Below are positions 8,624-17,038 of a stretch of 64,000 nt of DNA, in pieces. The stretch is taken from the NCBI RefSeq assembly GCF_900167455.1, contig NZ_FUWJ01000004.1:1-64000 (forward strand), given 5' to 3'. Made by a program: the position numbers and the translations under genes. Origin of the DNA: Enhydrobacter aerosaccus. Its GTDB lineage: Bacteria > Pseudomonadota > Alphaproteobacteria > Reyranellales > Reyranellaceae. Positions within the stretch are counted from its first letter, which is position 1; every line of letters begins with the position of its first letter. A model generated the notes under the pieces. It made no database searches and was not told where the DNA came from. It saw only the letters and a list, made by a program, of their open reading frames with translations.

Positions 8624-8634
8624 CGCGCGCCTCC

Positions 8635-10095
8635 TTACGCCGCGAGAGCGACGGGGGTTTCAGCGGCCATGCCTGCAGGCTGGCCGCGCACCGTGCGCCA
8701 CATGTTGAAGGCCATGATCAGGCCGCCGGTCAGGAAGAGAACACCTCCGAGCAGACGGATCATGTAGAACGGATGCATCGCTGCGACGGTCTCGACGAAC
8801 GAGTATTGCAGGAAGCCAAGCTCGTCATAGGCGCGCCACATCAGACCCTGCATGATGCCGCTCACCCACATCGACGAGATGTAGAGAACGATGCCGAGCG
8901 TGGCGATCCAGTAGTGCCAGCCGATCAGGCGGGTCGACCACATGGAGGTACGGCCCCACAGCCGCGGGACGAGGTAGTACATCGTGCCGAACACGATGAA
9001 CGCCACCCAGCCCAGCGCACCGGAGTGCACGTGGCCGATGGTCCAGTCCGTGTAGTGGCTGAGCGAATTGACGGCCCGGATCGACATGACGGGACCTTCG
9101 AAGGTCGACATGCCGTAGAAGCCCACCGCCGTGACCGAGAAGCGCAGGCCGGGATCGGTCCGCAGCTTGTCCCAGGCGCCGGACAGCGTCATGAGGCCGT
9201 TGATCATGCCGCCCCAGCTCGGCATCCACAGCATGACCGAGAAGATCATGCCCAGCGTCTGCGCCCAGTCGGGCAGGGACGTGTAGTGCAGGTGGTGCGG
9301 GCCGGCCCAGATGTAGAGGAACACCAGGGCCCAGAAGTGGATGATCGACAGCCGGTAGGAATAGACCGGCCGGTTCGCCGCCTTCGGGATGAAGTAGTAC
9401 ATCATGCCGAGGAAGGCGGCGGTCAGGAAGAAGCCGACCGCGTTATGGCCGTACCACCACTGGATCATCGCATCCTGCACGCCAGCATAGAGGCTGTAGC
9501 TCTTCGTCCCCGTGATCGACACCGGGATCGAGATGTTGTTCACGATGTGCAGCATCGCGATGGTGATGATGAAGGCGAGGTAGAACCAGTTCGCCACGTA
9601 GATGTGCGGCTCCTGCCGCTTCATCACCGTGCCGAGATAGGCCAGCAGGTAGGCGACCCAGACGATCGTCAGCCAGAGATCGGCGTACCATTCGGGCTCG
9701 GCGTACTCCTTGCTCTCGGTGATGCCGAGCAGATAGCCGGTCGCCGCGATGAGAATGAAGAACTGGTAGCCCAACAGCACGAACCAGCCGAGCGGTGCGC
9801 CGCCGAACAGGCGGGCTCGACAGGTGCGCTGTACGACGTGGAACGCCGTGCCGATCAGCGCTGTGCCGCCGAAGGCGAAAATCGCCGCCGACGTGTGCAA
9901 CGGACGCAGGCGTCCAAAGGTAAGATGCTCGCTGTCGAAGCTGAGTTGTGGCCAGACAAGTTGAGCGGCGATCACCACACCGACCAAGAAGGCGACGACT
10001 CCCCAGAACATGGTGAGAATCATCGCCACTCGCACGACATCCTCGACGTAACGAGGAGCCGGCTGGGCGGTCGGGTTGACGGCGGTACTAGACAT
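8635..10095 (-). CDS. ccoN: cbb3-type cytochrome c oxidase subunit I, CcoN
   Basis: The 486-residue catalytic subunit reduces O2 to water at a high-affinity heme b3-CuB centre and pumps protons. About twelve membrane helices are present. Conserved ligand motifs are visible: [13 protein letters not shown] (low-spin heme), [17 protein letters not shown] with the CuB histidine and cross-linking tyrosine region, [14 protein letters not shown] with the CuB histidine pair, and [17 protein letters not shown] with the heme ligands. It is the first gene of the operon. The ATG follows GGGAG, and a FixK/FNR box is centred 64 bases upstream, consistent with induction at low oxygen by FixK. Confidence 0.98.
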   Translation of the reverse strand: MSSTAVNPTAQPAPRYVEDVVRVAMILTMFWGVVAFLVGVVIAAQLVWPQLSFDSEHLTFGRLRPLHTSAAIFAFGGTALIGTAFHVVQRTCRARLFGGAPLGWFVLLGYQFFILIAATGYLLGITESKEYAEPEWYADLWLTIVWVAYLLAYLGTVMKRQEPHIYVANWFYLAFIITIAMLHIVNNISIPVSITGTKSYSLYAGVQDAMIQWWYGHNAVGFFLTAAFLGMMYYFIPKAANRPVYSYRLSIIHFWALVFLYIWAGPHHLHYTSLPDWAQTLGMIFSVMLWMPSWGGMINGLMTLSGAWDKLRTDPGLRFSVTAVGFYGMSTFEGPVMSIRAVNSLSHYTDWTIGHVHSGALGWVAFIVFGTMYYLVPRLWGRTSMWSTRLIGWHYWIATLGIVLYISSMWVSGIMQGLMWRAYDELGFLQYSFVETVAAMHPFYMIRLLGGVLFLTGGLIMAFNMWRTVRGQPAGMAAETPVALAA

Positions 10096-10152
10096 GCGAT
10101 CTCCCGGCTTTTTTGACGCCTATAAGCCTAAATTGAGTGGCACGGGTGACCT

Positions 10153-10166
10153 TTGATATGAGTCAA
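10153..10166. promoter_or_regulatory. FixK/FNR box between ccoN and the DUF2189 gene
   Basis: TTGAT-ATGA-GTCAA fits the FixK2 consensus TTG(A/C)-N6-(T/G)CAA. Its centre is 64.5 bases from the ccoN start and 63.5 bases from the start of the divergent DUF2189 gene, so one site could activate both directions from about -41.5 with leaders of about 22 bases. An activator role at ccoN is well supported for this family. Activity toward the other gene is inferred. Confidence 0.8.
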
Positions 10167-10222
10167 AGCTGCGACTTATCGCCAACGCTTAATTTGATAA
10201 TCAATCCGGGAGAGAGAACGCC

Positions 10223-11017
10223 ATGGTCGATACGGTTCCTGTCTTTCAGGGTCCACCGCCGCGAATTCGACGCGTTCCGGTCGACAGGCCTTGGACATGG
10301 CTTGGCGCGGGATGGCACGACTTCATGTCGGAACCGCGTCTCAGTCTCATCTATGGTTTTGTGCCAGCCGTCACCGGCTGGCTCGCATCGGCGATGCTGA
10401 TCTGGTTCGATGTGCCGTACCTCGTATTGCCGTTCAGTGCCGGCTTCTTCTTCGTCGGACCATTCATCGCCGTCGGGCTCTATGACGTCAGTCGCCGCCG
10501 CGAATCGGGCAACGGCATCAATGCGCAGTCGACGTTCGGCGCGTGGCGTCGCAATCCTGAACAGATCGCTCTCATGGGCTTGCTCTTCCTGCTCCTGCAT
10601 CTGGCGTGGATGCGCGTGGCGCAGCTTCTCTTTGCCTTCTTCGCCTGGCGCGACCTGCCGTCCTGGGATCGCTTTGCCGACGTGATCTGGTATGCATCGC
10701 ACAACCTGCCGTTCCTGACTCTCGGCGTCATCTGCGGTGCGGTGCTCGCCGCCATCGCCTTCGTGATCGGCGCCTTCTCGATTCCCTATCTGCTCGACCG
10801 TCCCGACTCGAACCTGTTCGAGGCGATCGGCACCTCGGCTGCGGCGGTACGCGTCAATCTGCGGCCGATGCTGCTATGGGCCGGGCTGATCGTCTTCCTG
10901 ATCGCTCTGGGTATGGTGACAGGATTGATCGGGCTGGTGGTGACGCTGCCGATCACGGGCTACGCCACCTGGCACGCCTATCGCGATGTCGTCTGCTTCG
11001 ACGGCTCCAGCCGGTGA
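10223..11017 (+). CDS. DUF2189 family integral membrane protein
   Basis: This 264-residue protein has about six hydrophobic segments and the DUF2189 character: a soluble N-terminal stretch (VFQGPPPRIRRVPVDRPWTWLGAGWHDF begins it), then helices around residues 43-65, 70-90, 118-140, 168-195 and 218-245. The function of DUF2189 proteins is not established. It is transcribed away from ccoN with a shared FixK box, and its start follows GGGAGAGAG. The placement argues for a role in microaerobic membrane physiology, perhaps in oxidase maturation or transport, but no catalytic residue points to one. Confidence 0.8.
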   Translation: MVDTVPVFQGPPPRIRRVPVDRPWTWLGAGWHDFMSEPRLSLIYGFVPAVTGWLASAMLIWFDVPYLVLPFSAGFFFVGPFIAVGLYDVSRRRESGNGINAQSTFGAWRRNPEQIALMGLLFLLLHLAWMRVAQLLFAFFAWRDLPSWDRFADVIWYASHNLPFLTLGVICGAVLAAIAFVIGAFSIPYLLDRPDSNLFEAIGTSAAAVRVNLRPMLLWAGLIVFLIALGMVTGLIGLVVTLPITGYATWHAYRDVVCFDGSSR

Positions 11018-11029
11018 CCGCCCGTCGCG

Positions 11030-11779
11030 TCAGGGATTGACGACGAGACCGAACCGTTCTCCTGCCAACGCCAGCATGAAGACGGCGTTGAGCAGGAGAA
11101 GCGGCGCGAAGACCCAGCGGCCGACCTCGCGCAGCCGGCGGCGCACGAACAGGCCGCCCCAACCGACCATGACCAGTGCCGGAATCGTGCCGAGGGCGAA
11201 ACCGGCCATGGCGGCCGCGCCCAGCCAGGCTGATCCGGTGCCGGCGGCGGCGCCCAATGCGCCATAGATCATGCCGCAAGGCAGGAAGCCCAGGACGACT
11301 CCCAAGGCGTAGCGGGAGATGGGGTTCGCCGACGTGGAAAGTCCGCTGGCGAGGCGAGTCAGGAGTCCGGTCGCGGGCGTCGCGACCGTGGTCGCGAGAC
11401 CGACAGCCTGTGCGAGCATCAGCGCCGCACCGCCGACGAGCAATAATCCCGACAGCAAGCCGAACGCCGCCGTTGACGCGAACAAGGCGGTGACGCCTCC
11501 AGCCAAGGCGCCCAGGCCCGTGTAGGTCGTGACGCGACCGAGATGGTAGGGTAGGAGGGCCGCGCCCGCCAATCGACGCCATTCGCCGTAGCCCGTGCCG
11601 ATCCGCTCGACATCGGCCGCTACCTGTCCCAGCACGAACGGACCGCACATGCCGACGCAATGAAGTGCGCTGCCGGCGAGCCCCGCGAGGAACAGCGAGA
11701 TCGACAGGCCGGCGGGTTGCGCCGTCAGCGACACCAGACCGTCATGACAGACGGCGAGGACACGCAGAATTAGATCCAT
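11030..11779 (-). CDS. Sulfite exporter TauE/SafE family (UreH-like) membrane protein
   Basis: Using the ATG at 11779 gives a 249-residue protein with about six membrane helices and the motif HCVGMCGPFVLG near its start, followed by GFLPCGMIYGAL in a second repeat. These paired Cys-containing motifs mark the TauE/SafE-type proteins that sit in cbb3/copper loci of many proteobacteria. There they are suspected to handle copper or sulfur compounds for oxidase assembly. The upstream extension to 11851 is rejected because it would cover the FixK box. The gene is convergent with the DUF2189 gene (12-base gap) and divergent from the Usp gene, with the box between them. Confidence 0.82.
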   Translation of the reverse strand: MDLILRVLAVCHDGLVSLTAQPAGLSISLFLAGLAGSALHCVGMCGPFVLGQVAADVERIGTGYGEWRRLAGAALLPYHLGRVTTYTGLGALAGGVTALFASTAAFGLLSGLLLVGGAALMLAQAVGLATTVATPATGLLTRLASGLSTSANPISRYALGVVLGFLPCGMIYGALGAAAGTGSAWLGAAAMAGFALGTIPALVMVGWGGLFVRRRLREVGRWVFAPLLLLNAVFMLALAGERFGLVVNP

Positions 11780-11812
11780 CGCTTCTCGTACCCTTCGCGC
11801 GAGTGGTCGAGG

Positions 11813-11826
11813 TTGACCTGCATCAA
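11813..11826. promoter_or_regulatory. FixK/FNR box between the TauE/SafE and Usp-hemN genes
   Basis: TTGAC-CTGC-ATCAA matches TTG(A/C)-N6-(T/G)CAA. Its centre (11819.5) is 63.5 bases before the Usp start, the same spacing as at the ccoN box, and 40.5 bases before the TauE/SafE start. Activation of usp-hemN by FixK is therefore likely. For the TauE/SafE gene the site is so close that the transcript would be nearly leaderless, or the site might act differently. Confidence 0.75.
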
Positions 11827-11882
11827 TGTCCGAGCGACGGCCTGGCCGCACAAGAATTGCCCGTTCAGAGAGGAGAAACGCG

Positions 11883-12719
11883 ATGGGCTACAAGACAATC
11901 CTCGTCAACTGCGATGCGAGCAAGACGGTGGACCGTCCGCTGGATGTGGCGACGGAACTGGCCCAGCGCTTCGACGCCAATCTGGTCGGTCTCCACGCGC
12001 GCCGTCCGTTCGAGGCGCCGACCTATTATGATGTCGGCGTACCGATGGGGCCTCTGTTCGAGGCCTACGAGCAGGGCGCCAATGCCGATCAGGCAGCAGC
12101 CAAGGCCGCTTTCGACAAGGCGATCAAAGGCAAGCACCTGCCGGCCGAATGGCGCGTCGTCGACGGCTACGCCGACGACGAGCTCGCTGTCAGCGCGCGC
12201 TACGCCGATCTGCTCGTGGTTGGCCAGACCGATCGCGAGAACATCAGCCCGACGCCGGGCGACCTGCCCGAATCGGTCGCTCTTGCCACCGGTCGCCCGG
12301 TCCTCGTCGTGCCTTATATCGGTGCCGCCAAGCCGCCGGGAAAGATCGTCATGCTGTGCTGGAACGCCAGTCGCGAGAGCGCCCGGGCCGCAACCGATGC
12401 GTTGCCGTTCCTGAAGAAGGCGGACGAGGTGATCGTGATGGTCGTCGATCCTCAGCCGTCGGCCAATGGACATGGCGCCGAACCCGGCGCCGACGTGGCG
12501 ACCTGGCTGTCGCGGCACGGCATCAAGGTGACGGTACAGCGCGACGTTGCCGCCGACACCGATGTCGGCAATGTCATTCTCTCCCGTGCCGCCGATCGCG
12601 GCGTCGATCTGATCGTGATGGGCGTGTACGGCCATTCGCGCCTGCGCGAGCTGGTGCTGGGCGGTGCCAGTCGCACACTGCTCTCGAGCATGACCGTTCC
12701 CGTCCTGATGTCGCACTAA
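11883..12719 (+). CDS. Tandem universal stress protein (UspA domain x2)
   Basis: The 278-residue protein contains two UspA-type domains. The first starts MGYKTILVNCDAS and lacks the complete nucleotide-binding motif. The second (about residues 158-278) ends with the ATP-binding pattern GVYGHSRLRELVLGGASRTLL (G-x2-G-x9-G-S/A). The start follows an AGAGGAGAAA ribosome site. Tandem Usp proteins of this kind are often found among FixK/FNR/Anr-controlled genes and help cells survive low oxygen. hemN begins 8 bases downstream, so both share the FixK box at 11813-11826. Confidence 0.85.
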   Translation: MGYKTILVNCDASKTVDRPLDVATELAQRFDANLVGLHARRPFEAPTYYDVGVPMGPLFEAYEQGANADQAAAKAAFDKAIKGKHLPAEWRVVDGYADDELAVSARYADLLVVGQTDRENISPTPGDLPESVALATGRPVLVVPYIGAAKPPGKIVMLCWNASRESARAATDALPFLKKADEVIVMVVDPQPSANGHGAEPGADVATWLSRHGIKVTVQRDVAADTDVGNVILSRAADRGVDLIVMGVYGHSRLRELVLGGASRTLLSSMTVPVLMSH

Positions 12720-12727
12720 GTCAAGTC

Positions 12728-14071
12728 ATGGATCCTGCGATTCTGGCGACCTACAACCGGCCGGTTCCGCGCTACACCAGCTATCCGACCGCGGCCCAGT
12801 TCGGCCCGGCGGTTGGGCCGGCGGAGCATGTTGCGTGGCTGGCCGATCTCGATGGCGTCTCGACCGCCCTTTATTTCCATGTGCCGTTCTGCCGTGAACT
12901 GTGCTGGTATTGCGCCTGCAATACGATGGCCATGCGCCGGCACGGGACACTCGACGCCTATGCCGATGCGCTGCTGTCCGAACTGGAACGGGTTGCCAAT
13001 ACGGCACCCGGACTTGTCGTCGATGCCATTCAGTGGGGCGGCGGCACCCCGGGGCAACTTGGGGCCGACCGCCTGCGCCGGATCGGGCGGCGCATCGATG
13101 GCCTGTTCGATCGCAAGTCCGATGCCGAGATCGCCTTCGAGATCGACCCTCGCTATTGTGATGCGGAGCTTGCCGCTGCCCTTGCCGACCTGCATGTGAC
13201 GCGGGTCAGCCTCGGCGTACAGGACTTCGATCCGACGGTTCAGCTCGCGATCAATCGGCCGCAATCCTTCGCCGATACCTCCGCTGCCGTCGAGCGCGTG
13301 CGCGGCTGCGGGATTGCGCAGATCAATGTCGACCTGGTCTATGGTCTGCCCCACCAGACCTTGGACAGCCTCGCGAGGACACTGGACCAGGCAGTCGCAT
13401 TGTCACCGGCCCGCTTCGCCGTGTTCGGCTACGCGCATGTGCCGTGGATGAAGCCGCATCAGCGCCTGATCGACGAGTCGGCTCTGCCCGATCTTGCCCT
13501 GCGTGCGCAGATGGTCGAGCTGGTGGCGGACAAGCTGGTCGCGGCCGGCTATGTGCGCATTGGCCTCGACCATTATGCACGCCCCGAGGACCCCATGGCG
13601 CGCGCCGCAGCCGATGGCAGCCTGCATCGCAATTTTCAGGGCTATGTCGCCAACGAGGCGCCGTGGGTCGTCGGTATCGGTGCCTCGGCCATCTCGAGCC
13701 TGCCGCGCGGCTTCAGCCAGAACACCGCCGATGCCAGCGGCTACATGGCCGCGATTTCCTCCGGCAGTCTCGCCACGGCGCGCGGCCTTGCCGTGACCGA
13801 GGACGACAAGTTGCGCGCCGACATCATTCAGCGGCTGATGTGCCAGCACAGCGTGGATCTCGAGGAATGCTGCCGCAGCCATCACGTCGATCCCGGAGCG
13901 TTCCTGGCAGGTATCGACCAGCTCGAGACACTCGAGAGGGATGGCCTGGTGCGTAGCGACGGATTAAGGCTCGCCGTGACGGAAGCCGGCCGGCCGCTGG
14001 TCCGCTTCGTGTGCGCCGCCTTCGACCGGCATCTCGCCGGCGGTCCGGGCCGCCACGCCAGCGGCGTGTGA
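12728..14071 (+). CDS. hemN: Oxygen-independent coproporphyrinogen III oxidase
   Basis: The 447-residue radical-SAM enzyme converts coproporphyrinogen III to protoporphyrinogen IX without O2, allowing heme synthesis for cbb3 oxidase under low oxygen. The cluster motif CRELCWYC holds cysteines 55, 59 and 62, followed by the HemN-specific C64 (ACNTM). The N-terminus YNRPVPRYTSYPTA and the GGGTP motif are typical of true HemN rather than HemW. The C-terminal HemN domain (DDKLRADIIQRLMCQHSVDLE) is present. The ATG at 12728 is chosen because the frame upstream overlaps usp in another frame and has no family similarity. Confidence 0.96.
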   Translation: MDPAILATYNRPVPRYTSYPTAAQFGPAVGPAEHVAWLADLDGVSTALYFHVPFCRELCWYCACNTMAMRRHGTLDAYADALLSELERVANTAPGLVVDAIQWGGGTPGQLGADRLRRIGRRIDGLFDRKSDAEIAFEIDPRYCDAELAAALADLHVTRVSLGVQDFDPTVQLAINRPQSFADTSAAVERVRGCGIAQINVDLVYGLPHQTLDSLARTLDQAVALSPARFAVFGYAHVPWMKPHQRLIDESALPDLALRAQMVELVADKLVAAGYVRIGLDHYARPEDPMARAAADGSLHRNFQGYVANEAPWVVGIGASAISSLPRGFSQNTADASGYMAAISSGSLATARGLAVTEDDKLRADIIQRLMCQHSVDLEECCRSHHVDPGAFLAGIDQLETLERDGLVRSDGLRLAVTEAGRPLVRFVCAAFDRHLAGGPGRHASGV

Positions 14072-14090
14072 ATATGGAGGAAGGAAAGAG

Positions 14091-14306
14091 ATGAGTCCCT
14101 ATCAGCTTGTGTCCCGGCATATCGAGGCCGCCCTGGCAGAGGCCGCCACACACTCGATTTCGAGCGATGTCGTGGCGCGCTGCCTGCTGTCGGAGGCAAT
14201 CCGGCTGTTCAAGAAGGAGCGCTCCAACGACGATATCGCCTCGGAGCTGGCTGCGGCCGCCGACAATCTCGATGAGGACGCACCGCTCGCCTTCATCCGT
14301 CCCTGA
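14091..14306 (+). CDS. Small helical protein of unknown function, 71 aa
   Basis: A strong ribosome site (GGAGGAAGGAAAG) precedes this 71-residue open frame, 19 bases after hemN and 86 bases before fixL. The protein is predicted to be wholly helical and amphipathic (HIEAALAEAATHSISSDVVARCLLSEAIRLFKK), without membrane segments or a recognised domain. The single cysteine near residue 28 is not in a metal motif. Because it sits between hemN and fixL in the low-oxygen block, it could be a small modulator of that system. That is inference. Confidence 0.6.
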   Translation: MSPYQLVSRHIEAALAEAATHSISSDVVARCLLSEAIRLFKKERSNDDIASELAAAADNLDEDAPLAFIRP

Positions 14307-14392
14307 GCGTTCCCGAGCAGCGCCGGCCGGTCATACGATCCCTCTCGTCGGCCGCCCGTGCCGTGATATTGTCGGCGCGAAAGGCGTAATGC

Positions 14393-15934
14393 ATGAACTC
14401 GACGGCCTCCGTACCGCCTGAGCTGCTGGCCCGCGTCACCGCGTCGCCCGACGCCGATCTATTGCTGTCCACCGATCTGCGGATCGTCGCGGCCAGCAAG
14501 GCCTACGAGAAGGCATTGGGCGCCGCGCCGGAATCGCTGGTTGGACGCGATATCCGGCACGTACTGCGCGAAAGCCCGGCCTTGGGCGATCTTGTCGCCT
14601 CGCTCGAAGCCGCCATCCAGACCGGCTATCCGCAGCGTCTGGCGGCGGAAACGATCATGGTGACCAAGGCCGACGGGCAGCGTCAGGCGCTTCAGTTCGA
14701 AGTGATCAGCGCGCCGGTCGCGAGCGGGCACGCCGTGGATTGGATCCTCCACAGCATCCACAGGATCGAGAGCGGCAGGCCCGATGGGCAGGTCATGGAG
14801 GCGGCGCTCCAGGCAGCCGAGGCGCGGTTGCGATCGATCCTCGAAACCGTGCCCGATGCGATGATCATCATCGACGAGCGCGGACGCATCGAATCGCTCA
14901 GCAGCACGGCCGAGGGGCTGTTCGGCTACAAGCTCGAGGAGGTGGCGGGCAAGAACGTGTCGATGTTCATGCCGTCGCCGCATCGCGAGCAGCATGACTC
15001 CTATCTCGAGCGCTATCTCAAGACCGGCGAGCGGCACATCATCGGCATCGGCCGCATCGTGGTCGGGCAGCGTCGCGACGGCACCACCTTCCCCATGCAT
15101 CTCACCATCGGCGAGCTGCGTACCGGCGAGAAGCATTATTTCACCGGCTTCATCCGCGACCTGACCGATCAGCAGCTGACCGAGAGCCGTCTGAAGGACC
15201 TCCAGTCGGAGGTCACCCACATGTCGCGGTTCACCGCGCTGGGCGAGATGGCCTCGACGCTGGCGCACGAGATCAATCAGCCGCTGACCGCCATCAACAA
15301 CTACCTGCGCGGCAGCCAGCGCCTGCTCGAACGCATCGAGGGCGAGCCGGCCGTCGTGCTGCGCGATGCGCTCGGCAAGGCAGCGGACCAGGCTCTGCGC
15401 GCGGGCCAGATCATCCGTCGCCTGCGCGAGTTCGTGGCCCGGGGTGAAAGCGAACGGCGGATCGAGAATCTGCCCAAGTTGATCGAGGATGCGAGCACGC
15501 TGGCCCTGATCGGCGCCAAGGAGAACGGCATTGCCGTGTCGTTCCGGCTCGACCCGCAGGCCGATCTGGTGCTCGCCGACCGGATCCAGATCCAGCAGGT
15601 GCTGGTCAACCTGATCCGCAATGCCATCGACGTCCTGGTGGAATCGAGCGGACTGCGCGAACTCGACATCGAGACCGTTGCAAATCCCGACTCGACCGTC
15701 CAGATCAGTGTTGCCGACACCGGAAGCGGTCTTGCGCCGGAGGTGGCGGCGAACCTGTTCCAGCCCTTCCTGACCACCAAGCAGAAGGGCATGGGGCTTG
15801 GCCTGTCAATCTGCCGCACCATCGTCGAAGCGCATGGCGGGCGGATCTGGGTCGATTCGAGGCCGGAAGGCGGGACGATCTTCCGCTTCACCCTGCGCGC
15901 GGCGAACGAGGAGGACGGCAACCTTGCCCAATAG
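14393..15934 (+). CDS. fixL: Oxygen-sensing histidine kinase FixL
   Basis: The 513-residue soluble kinase has an N-terminal PAS-like domain (about 10-125), a heme-binding PAS domain (about 142-258) and a HisKA/HATPase module (about 278-505). Compared with Bradyrhizobium FixL, the proximal heme histidine (H200 there) corresponds to H201 in REQHDSYLERY. The O2-signalling residues R206, H214 and R220 correspond to R207, H215 and R221. The phosphoacceptor is H292 in TLAHEINQPL. Ferrous heme without O2 activates phosphorylation of FixJ. No membrane segments are seen, unlike Sinorhizobium FixL. fixJ overlaps its 3' end. Confidence 0.95.
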   Translation: MNSTASVPPELLARVTASPDADLLLSTDLRIVAASKAYEKALGAAPESLVGRDIRHVLRESPALGDLVASLEAAIQTGYPQRLAAETIMVTKADGQRQALQFEVISAPVASGHAVDWILHSIHRIESGRPDGQVMEAALQAAEARLRSILETVPDAMIIIDERGRIESLSSTAEGLFGYKLEEVAGKNVSMFMPSPHREQHDSYLERYLKTGERHIIGIGRIVVGQRRDGTTFPMHLTIGELRTGEKHYFTGFIRDLTDQQLTESRLKDLQSEVTHMSRFTALGEMASTLAHEINQPLTAINNYLRGSQRLLERIEGEPAVVLRDALGKAADQALRAGQIIRRLREFVARGESERRIENLPKLIEDASTLALIGAKENGIAVSFRLDPQADLVLADRIQIQQVLVNLIRNAIDVLVESSGLRELDIETVANPDSTVQISVADTGSGLAPEVAANLFQPFLTTKQKGMGLGLSICRTIVEAHGGRIWVDSRPEGGTIFRFTLRAANEEDGNLAQ

Positions 15935-16559
15935 CCAGGTCGTTCACATCATCGACGACGATGCGGACGTGCGGCAGTCGCTGGCCTTCCTGCTGAGTAC
16001 CGCGGGACTGCCGGTGCAGTTGCACGAGTCCGCTGTTGCCTTCCTGAAGAATCTGCCGAAGGCCCAGGACGGCTGCATCGTGACGGATGTCCGGATGCCG
16101 GAGATGGACGGGCTGGAACTGCAGCGCCGCCTGGTCGAGGCCAGGAACACCATGCCGGTCATCGTGATCACCGGCCACGGCGACATCGCCCTCGCCGTCG
16201 AGGCGATGAAGGCGGGCGCGGTCGATTTCATTGAAAAACCCTTCGACGACGAGGTCCTGCTGACGGCGATCCGGTCGGCTCTGGCGCGCAGCAGCAGCGA
16301 CCGCGAGCGCGGGGCCCGCGCGGCCGAGATTCGCTCCCGGCTGGCGCTTCTGTCGGAGCGCGAACGTCAGGTCCTGGACGGGCTGGTTGCGGGCAAGGCG
16401 AACAAGGTCATCGCCTACGATCTCGGCATTTCGGCCCGTACGGTGGAGATTTATCGCGCCAATGTGATGACCAAGATGCAGGCCGACAGCCTGTCCACGC
16501 TGGTCCGCATGGTCCTGCTCGAAGGGAATTCCGCTGACGAGGGCGGGCGCTTGCGCTAA
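15924..16559 (+). CDS. fixJ: Two-component response regulator FixJ
   Basis: The 211-residue regulator has a receiver domain with acidic pocket IIDDDADVR, phospho-acceptor D55 (TDVRMPEMDG) and the K of IEKPFDDEV. A LuxR/FixJ-type helix-turn-helix follows (LSERERQVLDGLVAGKANKVIA through ARTVEIYR). Phosphorylated by FixL at low O2, FixJ switches on fixK. No in-frame ATG exists near the conserved N-terminus. The likely start is TTG at 15924 (TTG CCC AAT), preceded by GAGGACGG and overlapping the last 11 bases of fixL. A rare start plus overlap suggests translational coupling at low output. Confidence 0.93.
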   Translation: MPNSQVVHIIDDDADVRQSLAFLLSTAGLPVQLHESAVAFLKNLPKAQDGCIVTDVRMPEMDGLELQRRLVEARNTMPVIVITGHGDIALAVEAMKAGAVDFIEKPFDDEVLLTAIRSALARSSSDRERGARAAEIRSRLALLSERERQVLDGLVAGKANKVIAYDLGISARTVEIYRANVMTKMQADSLSTLVRMVLLEGNSADEGGRLR

Positions 16560-16640
16560 ATCAATTTGTCACATGTGGAATGGGGCTATTAGTCTCCACC
16601 CCGAAACAATGGCCTAACGGCCCATCAGGAAGTTGTTCAA

Positions 16641-17018
16641 ATGCCCCAGGAAGGAGCGGTGATCTGCATTGTCGACGACGACGCCGCCGTCCGCAGTGCG
16701 CTCAAGTTCGCGCTTGAGCTCGAGGGGCTGAACGTCCGTCTGTACGATGGTGCCCAGGCGATGCTCGGCGACAGTGAGCTCCCGCCAAACGGCTGTCTCG
16801 TGGTCGATTATCGCATGCCCGAGATGGATGGCTTGCAACTCGTCGACGCTCTGCGGGCACGCGATGTCCGCTTTCCGGCGATCATGATTACCGGCCGCGC
16901 CAACAAGGATCTGCGCCGCCTGGCCGAACGGTCCGGCGTGTCGGATGTGCTGGAGAAGCCGCTTTCGGACAGCGCCCTCGTCGACAGCATCCGCACCGTC
17001 CTCGGAGCGGTCGGATAG
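16641..17018 (+). CDS. Single-domain response regulator next to fixLJ
   Basis: This 125-residue protein is only a receiver domain: acidic pasture CIVDDDAAVR, phospho-acceptor D56 in VVDYRMPEMDG, the T/S of MITGRA and K of LEKPLSDS. It has no output domain. Bradyrhizobium japonicum carries a similar solitary receiver between fixJ and fixK2, so the placement is conserved. It could act as a phosphate sink or a modulator of FixL-FixJ signalling, but this is not shown. The ATG follows AGGAAG. The 81-base gap after fixJ holds no recognisable FixK box. Confidence 0.88.
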   Translation: MPQEGAVICIVDDDAAVRSALKFALELEGLNVRLYDGAQAMLGDSELPPNGCLVVDYRMPEMDGLQLVDALRARDVRFPAIMITGRANKDLRRLAERSGVSDVLEKPLSDSALVDSIRTVLGAVG

Positions 17019-17038
17019 CAGCCGTCGGACGCTATGCC

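Noticed and set aside
10194..10204. TTGAT-A-ATCAA palindrome near the FixK box before the DUF2189 gene
   Set aside because: The half-sites are right but are separated by one base instead of four, so a FixK/FNR dimer could not bind both.
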